From CAYJPA01 sp964371945 (GTDB lineage Bacteria; Chloroflexota; Chloroflexia; Thermomicrobiales; UBA6265), in NCBI GenBank assembly GCA_964371945.1, contig CAYJPA010000106.1, positions 1-17,015 on the forward strand: 17,015 bases of DNA, given 5' to 3'. The notes beneath the pieces were generated by a model. That model saw only the letters and a program-made list of their open reading frames with translations. It was not told the origin of the DNA and did not search any database. The translations under genes and the position numbers were made by a program. Positions 7,901 to 17,015 of the stretch are shown here, piece after piece (positions within the stretch are counted from its first letter, which is position 1; the number at the start of each line of letters is the position of its first letter).

Positions 7901-8528
7901 GCTGGAAACGCACCTCGGCTGGGCGGCACAACGGCTCGGCTTCAAAGTCGCGACCCCGGTCTTTGACGGTGCGACCGAGCCGGAGATTCGCGACGCACTG
8001 CGCGAGGCTGGATTGCCGGAAGACGGCAAGGTCGATTTGTACGACGGCCGGACCGGCGTCAAATTCGACCGTCCGGTTACGGTCGGCATCATCTACATGT
8101 TGAAGCTCGCCCACCTGGTCGAGGACAAGATTCACGCCCGATCGACGGGACCGTACTCGCTCGTCACCCAGCAGCCGTTGGGCGGCAAGGCGCAGTTCGG
8201 TGGTCAACGGTTCGGTGAAATGGAGGTCTGGGCGCTCGAGGCCTACGGCGCGGCGCACATTCTTCAGGAAATGCTCACCGTCAAATCCGACGATCTGGTT
8301 GGCCGCGTCAAGACGTATGAAGCGATCGTCAAGGGTGAAGAGATCGTCGAATCCGGCGTGCCCGAATCGTTCAAGGTTCTGATGAAGGAACTGCGAAGTC
8401 TCGGACTCTCGATCGATGTGATCAACGAAGACGAGCAGACAGTCGAGTTCACCGAGGACACCTCGCGCGATCTCCTGTCGAAACTCGATCGCATCAATCT
8501 GAGCGGCTTCGAGCGAACGATCGACTGA
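4956..8528 (+). CDS. rpoB: DNA-directed RNA polymerase subunit beta
   Basis: The protein has 1190 residues from ATG 4956. That start has GGAGGA (4943-4948) at ideal spacing, whereas the in-frame ATG at 4941 overlaps this site. The beta subunit forms half of the active-centre cleft of the core enzyme. Seen in order: RTYARIP...NLVQVQVESFKWF at the N-terminus, RVVVSQLVRSPGVYFE, the rifampicin region GGSQLSQFMDQTNP...THKRRLSALGPGGL (residues 425-455), PIETPEGPNIGLIGSLA, KMAGRHGNKGVISR, GVPSRMNLGQVLETHLG, and the C-terminal clamp segment GKAQFGGQRFGEMEVWALEAYGA. Residues equivalent to the common rifampicin-resistance sites are the sensitive forms (D434, H444, S449). Length fits actinobacterial/Chloroflexi beta without the large proteobacterial insertions. 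No rplJ-rplL lies directly upstream; rpoB has its own promoter. It is followed after 134 bp by rpoC. Confidence 0.99.
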   Translation: MALTRNTATGDVPVISANRQVVSNVGIGRRTYARIPTVLEMPNLVQVQVESFKWFVREGLRELLDEISPITDHHKKMELSIFDPRFDEPWQRMPKGEEQERAKIDPRVAENYCRERDITYASPLRVSARLLMKETGEIKETGPDGIFLGDFPMMTTDGTFVINGAERVVVSQLVRSPGVYFERTPDPATGKLLSTAKLIPNRGAWLEFETSNRDVLSVKVDRKRKMPVTILLRAIGIESDDDLRAAFADVDINEDRRYIQTTMDKEPTKAKDEALIELYRRLRPGDPPTRDNATSLLENLFFNERRYDLARVGRYKLNGRLHAGDRGTEAETTDRILTRDDLAEIIREMIRLNNGIGEADDIDHLGNRRIRAVGELIQMHVRTGFQRLERGIRERMTIQDPETVTPQGLISTTRPVMAAVREFFGGSQLSQFMDQTNPLAELTHKRRLSALGPGGLSRDRAGFDVRDVHPSHYGRICPIETPEGPNIGLIGSLATYGKINQYGFIETPYRRIISRISLDDPVMDPVGQILRDDAVHPETGKKVASSGDMITTTNLAAMKKAGVRQIRIKPLASMIIDYLSADREESVAIAQANTRLDEFDRIVPESITVRVGGGHRFPVIPAVDVQYMDVSPKQVVSVATALIPFLEHDDANRALMGANMQRQAVPLVQPRAPIIGTGVEHQAAKDSGQVLVARHDGFISSVNARQVKIKDDEANEHVYYLQKFVRSNQDTCINQRPSVTKGERVSVGQIVADSSSTEDGELALGQNVLVAFMPWEGGNFEDAILISERLVRDDVFTSIHIEKYETEARDTKLGPEEITRDIPNVGEESLANLDENGIIRIGAEVRPNDILVGKVTPRGETELSAEERLLRAIFGEKAREVKDTSLRVPHGVHGKIIDVKQFRRDDSADHELPAGVNEMVRVSIAQKRKISEGDKMAGRHGNKGVISRILPMEDMPYLPDGTSVDIILNPIGVPSRMNLGQVLETHLGWAAQRLGFKVATPVFDGATEPEIRDALREAGLPEDGKVDLYDGRTGVKFDRPVTVGIIYMLKLAHLVEDKIHARSTGPYSLVTQQPLGGKAQFGGQRFGEMEVWALEAYGAAHILQEMLTVKSDDLVGRVKTYEAIVKGEEIVESGVPESFKVLMKELRSLGLSIDVINEDEQTVEFTEDTSRDLLSKLDRINLSGFERTID

Positions 8529-8537
8529 AACCAGCTA

Positions 8538-8654
8538 GGAGCCGCTAGCCGCTAGCCGCTAGCCGAGCTCAACAGTGGACGGCTCCGTAACGAGGCGTCC
8601 AGATGGCTAGCGGCTAGCGGCTCACGGCTAGCAGCTTAGGGCTAGAGGCTATAG
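8538..8654. repeat. Opposed 7-bp repeat arrays forming a fold-back in the rpoB-rpoC spacer
   Basis: The left array has three exact copies of GCCGCTA (8541-8561) plus a degenerate unit. The right array, in the opposite sense, is seven successive 7-mers from 8605 to 8653 (GGCTAGC, GGCTAGC, GGCTCAC, GGCTAGC, AGCTTAG, GGCTAGA, GGCTATA) ending at the rpoC Shine-Dalgarno. Together they contain a perfect 19-bp inverted repeat (8539-8557 with 8605-8623). Inside it sits a second hairpin, TGGACGGCTC (8576-8585) with GAGGCGTCCA (8592-8601), with one G-G mismatch and loop CGTAAC. Confidence 0.9.
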
Positions 8655-8662
8655 GAGGAACG

Positions 8663-13213
<4,551 letters not shown>

Positions 13214-13244
13214 GCTCATGATCTCGTTCCATGAGGCAATTGCC

Positions 13245-13273
13245 TTGACGGAACGTGTCAAAGTCCGTACCAT
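13245..13273 (+). promoter_or_regulatory. Internal promoter upstream of rpsL
   Basis: TTGACG (13245-13250), a 17-nt spacer, then TACCAT (13268-13273), about 30 nt after the rpoC stop. The -35 matches 5/6 and the -10 matches 4/6 including the key first two and last positions. Transcription would start near 13280, at the foot of the hairpin at 13274-13311. Confidence 0.65.
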
Positions 13274-13311
13274 TCACCCTTGCGCCTGCTGAGAGGCGAG
13301 CGCGAGGGTGA
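13274..13311 (+). promoter_or_regulatory. 5' hairpin of the rpsL leader
   Basis: TCACCCTTGCGC (13274-13285) pairs with GCGCGAGGGTGA (13300-13311), a 12-bp stem with one T-G pair. The enclosed 14 nt hold AGAGGC, which could alternatively pair with GCCT. GGTTTTC follows, so the structure could act as a weak attenuator or as a stabilising 5' stem. It lies at or just after the predicted start of the rpsL transcript. Confidence 0.5.
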
Positions 13312-13440
13312 GGTTTTCACTTTCTGGACATACCAGCAAGTTTGAGCCTTACGAGACGGGTGGGGCCGCAGCTGCGAGCGGAGAAAAACTCCTGCGCAGA
13401 GCACGGCTAATCAAACCGCTCGTCTGGCTAGGAGCAAGTC

Positions 13441-13884
13441 GTGCCGACGATCAATCAGTTGGTTCGCAAGGGCCGCAAAAGCGTCAAGAAGAAGACCAAA
13501 GCGCCAGCACTCGGCTTTACGAATAGCGCCGTGGGCCGGTATGCGGGAAAAATGCGCCGCAGCAAGGGCGCGCCTCAAAAGCGCGGTGTCTGCACGCAGG
13601 TCAAAACCATGACGCCGAAGAAGCCCAACTCGGCATTGCGCAAGATCGCCAGAGTGCGTCTTTCCAATCAAATGGAAGTGACGGCATACATTCCCGGCGA
13701 GGGGCACAATCTCCAAGAGCACTCGGTGGTGCTGGTTCGCGGCGGCAGGGTGAAAGATCTCCCCGGCGTGCGATACCACATCGTCCGTGGCACCCTGGAT
13801 GCCCGCGGTGTAGAAAACCGTAAGAACGCGCGGTCGAAGTATGGAACCAAGGCTCCGAAGGCGGGAGCACCAGCCAAGCGTTAG
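13441..13884 (+). CDS. rpsL: 30S ribosomal protein S12
   Basis: The protein has 147 residues, GTG start at 13441, with AGGAG (13430-13434) 6 nt upstream. S12 lies at the decoding centre of the small subunit and influences fidelity. Seen: MPTINQLVRKGRKSVKKKTKAPAL, PQKRGVC (45-51), TPKKPNSALRK (58-68), AYIPGEGHNLQEHSVVLVRGGRVKDLPGVRYH (82-113 in pieces), ending in the usual basic tail. K60 and K105 correspond to E. coli K43 and K88, the streptomycin-sensitive residues. Between PAL (22-24) and PQKRGV there are 20 residues where E. coli has three. A comparable insertion is known in Bacillus S12, so this is a lineage marker and not damage. It has its own promoter and is followed by an intrinsic terminator. 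Confidence 0.98.
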   Translation: MPTINQLVRKGRKSVKKKTKAPALGFTNSAVGRYAGKMRRSKGAPQKRGVCTQVKTMTPKKPNSALRKIARVRLSNQMEVTAYIPGEGHNLQEHSVVLVRGGRVKDLPGVRYHIVRGTLDARGVENRKNARSKYGTKAPKAGAPAKR

Positions 13885-13940
13885 GCTTGTGCTGGCCCGT
13901 GCGGGGTAATCCGCTCCGGCGGAACTGAGTGCGCACGACG

Positions 13941-13979
13941 AAAAGCGGCCCGACGTCTTTAGGGCGTTGACCGCTTTTT
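13941..13979 (+). terminator. Intrinsic terminator between rpsL and rpsG
   Basis: AAAAGCGG (13941-13948) pairs with CCGCTTTT (13971-13978). An inner CGACG/CGTTG stem (13951-13955 with 13965-13969, one G-T) closes the structure, and the 3' arm runs into TTTTTC. It lies 57 nt past the rpsL stop. The A-run before and T-run after also make it readable on the opposite strand. It would reduce read-through from rpsL into rpsG. Confidence 0.75.
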
Positions 13980-14080
13980 CGCGTGTCTGAATGACTGACA
14001 AACGTAGACGTAGATTGCCGCTCTGATCCTGTACTCGCACGAGCGAGAACGCTGGGCGGAAAACGGAGGCAAGTGAACCG

Positions 14081-14551
14081 ATGCCACGACGCGCGAAGAT
14101 TGTGAAGCGGCCCCTTCTTCCAGATCCACGACATAACAGTGAACTGGTGTCGCGCTTCATCAACAAAATCATGGAGCGGGGAAAACGGGGATTGGCCGAG
14201 CGCATCTTGTATGGCTCGTTCGACATCATTCACGCGCGTACGGGCGCCGACCCGCTCGAGGTGTTCGAGCGGGCGCTGCACAACGTGACGCCGTTGCTCG
14301 AAGTCAAGCCCCGCCGCGTCGGTGGCGCGACTTATCAGGTGCCGGTTCAGATCGAAGGACCGCGCCGGCAGTCGCTGGCAATTCGCTGGCTGTTGAGCGC
14401 GGCGCGGGGCCGGGCCGGCAAGTCGATGTCGGAGAAGCTGGCAAACGAGCTGCTGGATGCCGCGAATGGCGTGGGCGCGACGATCAAACGCCGCGAGGAC
14501 ACGCACCGGATGGCAGAAGCCAACCGTGCATTCGCGCACTATCGATACTAG
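14081..14551 (+). CDS. rpsG: 30S ribosomal protein S7
   Basis: The protein has 156 residues from ATG 14081, with GGAGG (14065-14069) 11 nt upstream. S7 binds the 3' major domain of 16S rRNA, nucleates assembly of the 30S head and contacts E-site tRNA. Seen: MPRRAKIVKRPLLPDPRHNSELVSRFINKIM at the N-terminus (in pieces), GKRGLAERILYGSFDII, ALHNVTPLLEVKPRRVGGATYQVPV (the beta-hairpin region, near residues 75-100), SMSEKLANELLDAANGVGATIKRREDTHRMAEANRAFAHYRY at the C-terminus (in pieces). Length and all conserved blocks are normal. A terminator separates it from rpsL and I find no strong promoter of its own, so it may depend on read-through or on a weak promoter in 13980-14064. Confidence 0.98.
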   Translation: MPRRAKIVKRPLLPDPRHNSELVSRFINKIMERGKRGLAERILYGSFDIIHARTGADPLEVFERALHNVTPLLEVKPRRVGGATYQVPVQIEGPRRQSLAIRWLLSAARGRAGKSMSEKLANELLDAANGVGATIKRREDTHRMAEANRAFAHYRY

Positions 14552-14554
14552 GGT

Positions 14555-14601
14555 CCCCAGGTTGAAACCTGGGGCTCAGATCGCGAAGCCTCTCCGAGGC
14601 T
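14555..14601. repeat. Double-hairpin element E2 after rpsG
   Basis: CCCCAGGT-TGAA-ACCTGGGG (14555-14574) is a perfect 8-bp stem starting 4 nt after the rpsG stop. Thirteen nt later AGCCTC-TCC-GAGGCT (14587-14601) is a perfect 6-bp stem with a TCC triloop, followed by GAG. There is no T-tract, so it is not a classical terminator. The layout mirrors E1 at 4287-4348. Confidence 0.65.
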
Positions 14602-14619
14602 GAGCACGGACACTCAGCA

Positions 14620-14652
14620 CGCATCTTTTCGGTCAGGTTTTCGGAAGATGCG
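14620..14652 (+). promoter_or_regulatory. Hairpin in the fusA leader
   Basis: CGCATCTT (14620-14627) pairs perfectly with AAGATGCG (14645-14652). The 17-nt loop contains TTCGG near both ends. It lies about 100 nt upstream of fusA. Role unknown; no clear promoter accompanies it. Confidence 0.4.
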
Positions 14653-14755
14653 GTAAGAAGATGAACTCGCGGCGGCGCCTGTAACTAAGCAATGGATACG
14701 CACCGCGAGCGGAGTTCCGATCGAACGGGACGGTCAATGAGGGATTATCAGGTTC

Positions 14756-16867
14756 ATGAGTACGAGTGTGGCAACCAAACCGTCCGCGAGCGATGTTTCC
14801 GCGCGTCTCGGCAAGACGCGCAACATCGGCATCATCGCGCACATCGACGCGGGCAAGACCACCGTTACGGAGCGCATCCTTTTCTTCACCGGGTTGATTC
14901 ATAAAACCGGCGAAGTGCATGAGGGCGCGGCCACGATGGACTGGATGGCGCAGGAGCGAGAGCGCGGCATCACGATCACCTCGGCGGCGACCACGTGCGA
15001 GTGGGCTGGACATCGGATCAACATCATCGACACGCCTGGCCACGTCGACTTCACCGTTGAAGTTGAGCGGTCGTTGCGCGTGCTCGACGGCGGCGTGGTC
15101 GTGTTCGATGCGGTCGCCGGAGTCGAGCCGCAATCCGAGACAGTTTGGCGCCAGGCCGACAAGTACAGCGTGCCGCGCTTCTGCTTCGTGAACAAGATGG
15201 ACCGAACCGGCGCCTCGTTCGAACGAACCGTCTCGATGATCATCGATCGGCTCAAGGCGAAGCCGGTTCCGGTGCAGCTCCCAATGGGCGCGGAGGCCAA
15301 CTTTGTCGGCGTGATCGATCTGATCGAGAACAAGGCGCACATCTTCAGCCACGAGACCGGAAATGTCGCGACCATCGTTGACGTTCCGGCCGAGTATCAC
15401 GCGAAGGTGGATGAGGCTCGCAGACACCTCATCGAGTATGTCGCCGAGACTGACGAAGATCTGATGCTTCGCTATCTTGAAGACGATACCTTCACGCCGG
15501 CGGAAATCCGCGCTGGACTCCGTGCCGCGACGCTGAACGGCCTGCTGGTGCCGGTGCTGTGCGGCAGCGCGCTGAAGAACAAGGGCGTGCAGCTCATGCT
15601 GGACGCGATCACGTACTACCTGCCGTCGCCGCTCGATGTGAAGCCGGTCGCGGGCGTCAATCCGAAGACCGACGCCGAAGAGACCCGAACCGTGGATCAG
15701 GGGCAGCCCTTCTCGGGTCTGGTTTTCAAAATCCAGTCCGACCCGCACGTGGGCAAACTTGCTTATCTTCGCGTCTACTCCGGCACCCTGGAATCGGGCA
15801 GCTATGCGCTGAACTCCACCAAGGGCGACCGTGAACGAATCGGACGTCTGCTCAAGATGCATGCGAATCACCGCGAGGATATCCAGTCCGTCTCCGCTGG
15901 CGATATCTGCGCGATTATCGGCCTGAAGGGCTCATTCACCGGCGACACGCTGTGCGATCCGAGCCATCCGATCGTGCTCGAATCGATCGAGTTCCCAGAG
16001 CCGGTGATCTCCGTTTCGATCGAGCCGAAGACACGCGCCGACTCCGACAAGATGGGCGCCGCACTCGGCCGGTTGGCAGAAGAGGATCCAACCTTCCGCG
16101 TTCGCACGAACGAGGAGACGGGTCAAACGCTGATTGACGGCATGGGCGAGCTTCATCTCGAGGTCATCGTGGACCGCATGCTTCGCGAGTACCGGGTCGA
16201 CGCAAATGTCGGCCGGCCGCAAGTTGCATACAAAGAGACCATCACGATTCCGGTGCGGGCGGAAGGACGGCACGTTCGCCAAACGGGCGGCGCCGGTCAA
16301 TACGGTCACTGCGTCGTGGATTTCGCCCCGCAAGAGCGGGGAGTCGGTTACGAATTCACCGAGAAGATCGTCGGCGGCTCGATTCCGCGCGAGTTCATCG
16401 CGCCGATCGACCAGGGTATCCGCGAAGCGATGGCCGGCGGCGGAATCGCGGGATTCCCGATCGTCGATATCAAGGCGACCTTGATCGACGGTTCGTATCA
16501 CGATGTCGACTCGAAGGAGGTTGCGTACAAGATCGCCGGCTCGCTGGCGCTCAAGGATGCCTTCCGCCGTGGTAAGCCGGTCATCCTCGAGCCGATCATG
16601 GAGGTCGAGGTCACCACTCCTGAAGATTTCATGGGTGATGTGATCGGCGATCTCAACTCACGTCGCGGTCAAATCCAGGGGATGGAGGCTCGTGCCGGCG
16701 CACAGGTCATCCGCGCGCTCGTACCGCTATCGCAGATGTTTGGTTACGCGACCGTGGTGCGCTCCGCAACCCAGGGGCGCGCAAGCTACTCGATGCAGTT
16801 CGATCATTACGCTCCGGTTCCGAGCAGCATTGCCGAAGAGATGATGGCAAAGGCACGTAGGGATTAG
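14756..16867 (+). CDS. fusA: Translation elongation factor G
   Basis: The protein has 703 residues from ATG 14756. GAGGG (14739-14743) is 12 nt upstream and a weaker AGG is 3 nt upstream, so the ribosome-binding site is not ideal. EF-G is the GTPase that drives translocation and, with ribosome recycling factor, ribosome recycling. Seen: G1 AHIDAGKTT (28-36), G2 RGITITSA (70-77), G3 DTPGH (92-96), G4 NKMD (146-149), G5 CGSALK, then domain II (GLVFKIQSDPHVGKLAYLRVYSG), domain III (SIEPKTRADSDKMGAALGRLAEEDPTF in part), domain IV (TGGAGQYGHCVV, GGSIPREFIAPIDQGI) and domain V (LEPIMEVEVTTPEDFMGDVIGDLNSRRG in part). It has a 19-residue N-terminal lead before LGKTRNIGIIAHID. Length is standard. A strong terminator follows. 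Confidence 0.99.
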   Translation: MSTSVATKPSASDVSARLGKTRNIGIIAHIDAGKTTVTERILFFTGLIHKTGEVHEGAATMDWMAQERERGITITSAATTCEWAGHRINIIDTPGHVDFTVEVERSLRVLDGGVVVFDAVAGVEPQSETVWRQADKYSVPRFCFVNKMDRTGASFERTVSMIIDRLKAKPVPVQLPMGAEANFVGVIDLIENKAHIFSHETGNVATIVDVPAEYHAKVDEARRHLIEYVAETDEDLMLRYLEDDTFTPAEIRAGLRAATLNGLLVPVLCGSALKNKGVQLMLDAITYYLPSPLDVKPVAGVNPKTDAEETRTVDQGQPFSGLVFKIQSDPHVGKLAYLRVYSGTLESGSYALNSTKGDRERIGRLLKMHANHREDIQSVSAGDICAIIGLKGSFTGDTLCDPSHPIVLESIEFPEPVISVSIEPKTRADSDKMGAALGRLAEEDPTFRVRTNEETGQTLIDGMGELHLEVIVDRMLREYRVDANVGRPQVAYKETITIPVRAEGRHVRQTGGAGQYGHCVVDFAPQERGVGYEFTEKIVGGSIPREFIAPIDQGIREAMAGGGIAGFPIVDIKATLIDGSYHDVDSKEVAYKIAGSLALKDAFRRGKPVILEPIMEVEVTTPEDFMGDVIGDLNSRRGQIQGMEARAGAQVIRALVPLSQMFGYATVVRSATQGRASYSMQFDHYAPVPSSIAEEMMAKARRD

Positions 16868-16878
16868 GAGCGCCGGGT

Positions 16879-16911
16879 AACCGGCGGGGCGAAACCGTCT
16901 CGCCGGTTTTT
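16879..16911 (+). terminator. Intrinsic terminator between fusA and tuf
   Basis: AACCGGCG (16879-16886) pairs with CGCCGGTT (16901-16908). The inner GGGCG (16887-16891) pairs with CGTCT (16896-16900) through two G-T pairs. The result is a 13-bp stem with an AAAC loop, and five T at 16907-16911 complete the signal. It starts 12 nt after the fusA stop. Confidence 0.85.
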
Positions 16912-16923
16912 CATGTGGACGTC

Positions 16924-16942
16924 TTCCCCAGATGATGGGGAA
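16924..16942 (+). promoter_or_regulatory. Hairpin in the tuf leader
   Basis: TTCCCCA (16924-16930) pairs perfectly with TGGGGAA (16936-16942) around a GATGA loop. It ends 8 nt before the tuf Shine-Dalgarno (AAAGGA, 16951-16956). It could influence ribosome access or protect the 5' end of a processed tuf mRNA. No separate tuf promoter is evident between the terminator and this hairpin. Confidence 0.4.
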
Positions 16943-16962
16943 AGTGGTTGAAAGGACCGTAC

Positions 16963-17015
16963 GTGGGCAAGCAGAAATTTGAGCGAACGAAGCCGCATTT
17001 GAACGTGGGCACGAT
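16963..17015 (+). CDS. tuf: Translation elongation factor Tu (5' end only)
   Basis: A GTG start at 16963 with AAAGGA 6 nt upstream opens [17 protein letters not shown], the near-invariant N-terminus of EF-Tu, which usually reads [27 protein letters not shown]. Only 17 codons and two bases fit before the window ends, so the GTPase motifs are not seen. EF-Tu delivers aminoacyl-tRNA to the ribosome. The order rpsL-rpsG-fusA-tuf is the classical str cluster, which supports the call. Confidence 0.93.
   Translation, partial: [17 protein letters not shown]

Noticed and set aside
13896..13926. Possible third double-hairpin element (CCCG-TG-CGGG then TCCGC-TCCG-GCGGA) after rpsL
   Set aside because: Stems are only 4 and 5 bp with a 2-nt first loop; too weak to separate from chance in GC-rich DNA.
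13967..13995. TTGACC as a -35 for an rpsG promoter
   Set aside because: It lies within the terminator stem, and the sequence 17-18 nt downstream (AATGAC/ATGACT) is a poor -10.
14633..15871. 412-codon open frame antisense to fusA
   Set aside because: Same reason: it mirrors the third-position GC of fusA and has no recognisable motifs.

Overview
The window reads as the chromosome of a GC-rich bacterium. It is probably a member of the Chloroflexota (Thermomicrobia-like) or a relative between Chloroflexota and Actinobacteria. This rests on protein resemblance by eye: RpoB and RpoC have the actinobacterial/Chloroflexi layout, ribosomal protein S12 carries the long internal insertion seen in Firmicutes and other Gram-positive-type lineages, and a Tat-type signal precedes a solute-binding protein. 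A run of exactly 100 N at 2724-2823 shows that this is a scaffolded assembly. The lineage is an inference and was not tested by a search.

Left part (1-3863, all genes on the minus strand). A PHP-domain phosphatase/esterase of the CpsB/YwqE type (2481-1684) is followed by a PP-loop ATPase-like protein (1597-110). The PP-loop protein has a GGGKDS motif and a cysteine cluster resembling the MurL glutamate-epimerase family, and a likely intrinsic terminator follows it (70-37). Upstream of these lies a Tat-exported iron/siderophore-type substrate-binding protein (3863 to the assembly gap). Its 3' end is lost in the gap, and a strong hairpin sits on the far side.

Middle (3864-4955). About 1.1 kb has no convincing gene. 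It holds a 38-bp direct repeat with 54-bp spacing, a multi-hairpin element, one solitary and four tandem copies of a 28-bp repeat, a very good sigma-70/sigma-A promoter (TTGACG-17-TATGAT), and a leader of about 330 nt with two hairpins ahead of rpoB.

Right part (4956-17015, all plus strand). This is the information-processing cluster rpoB, rpoC, rpsL, rpsG, fusA and the first codons of tuf. It makes the two large RNA polymerase subunits, two small-subunit ribosomal proteins and the elongation factors. The cluster does not look like one uninterrupted transcript. A promoter (TTGACG-17-TACCAT) precedes rpsL, intrinsic terminators follow rpsL and fusA, and nearly every spacer carries a strong hairpin. 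The most striking spacer is rpoB-rpoC, where two opposed arrays of a 7-bp repeat form a perfect 19-bp inverted repeat and run up to the rpoC ribosome-binding site.

I found no defence system, CRISPR array, insertion sequence, tRNA or rRNA. The unusual content lies in noncoding repeats and leaders, in a glycine/arginine-rich N-terminal extension of RpoC, and in the MurL-like/CpsB-like gene pair.
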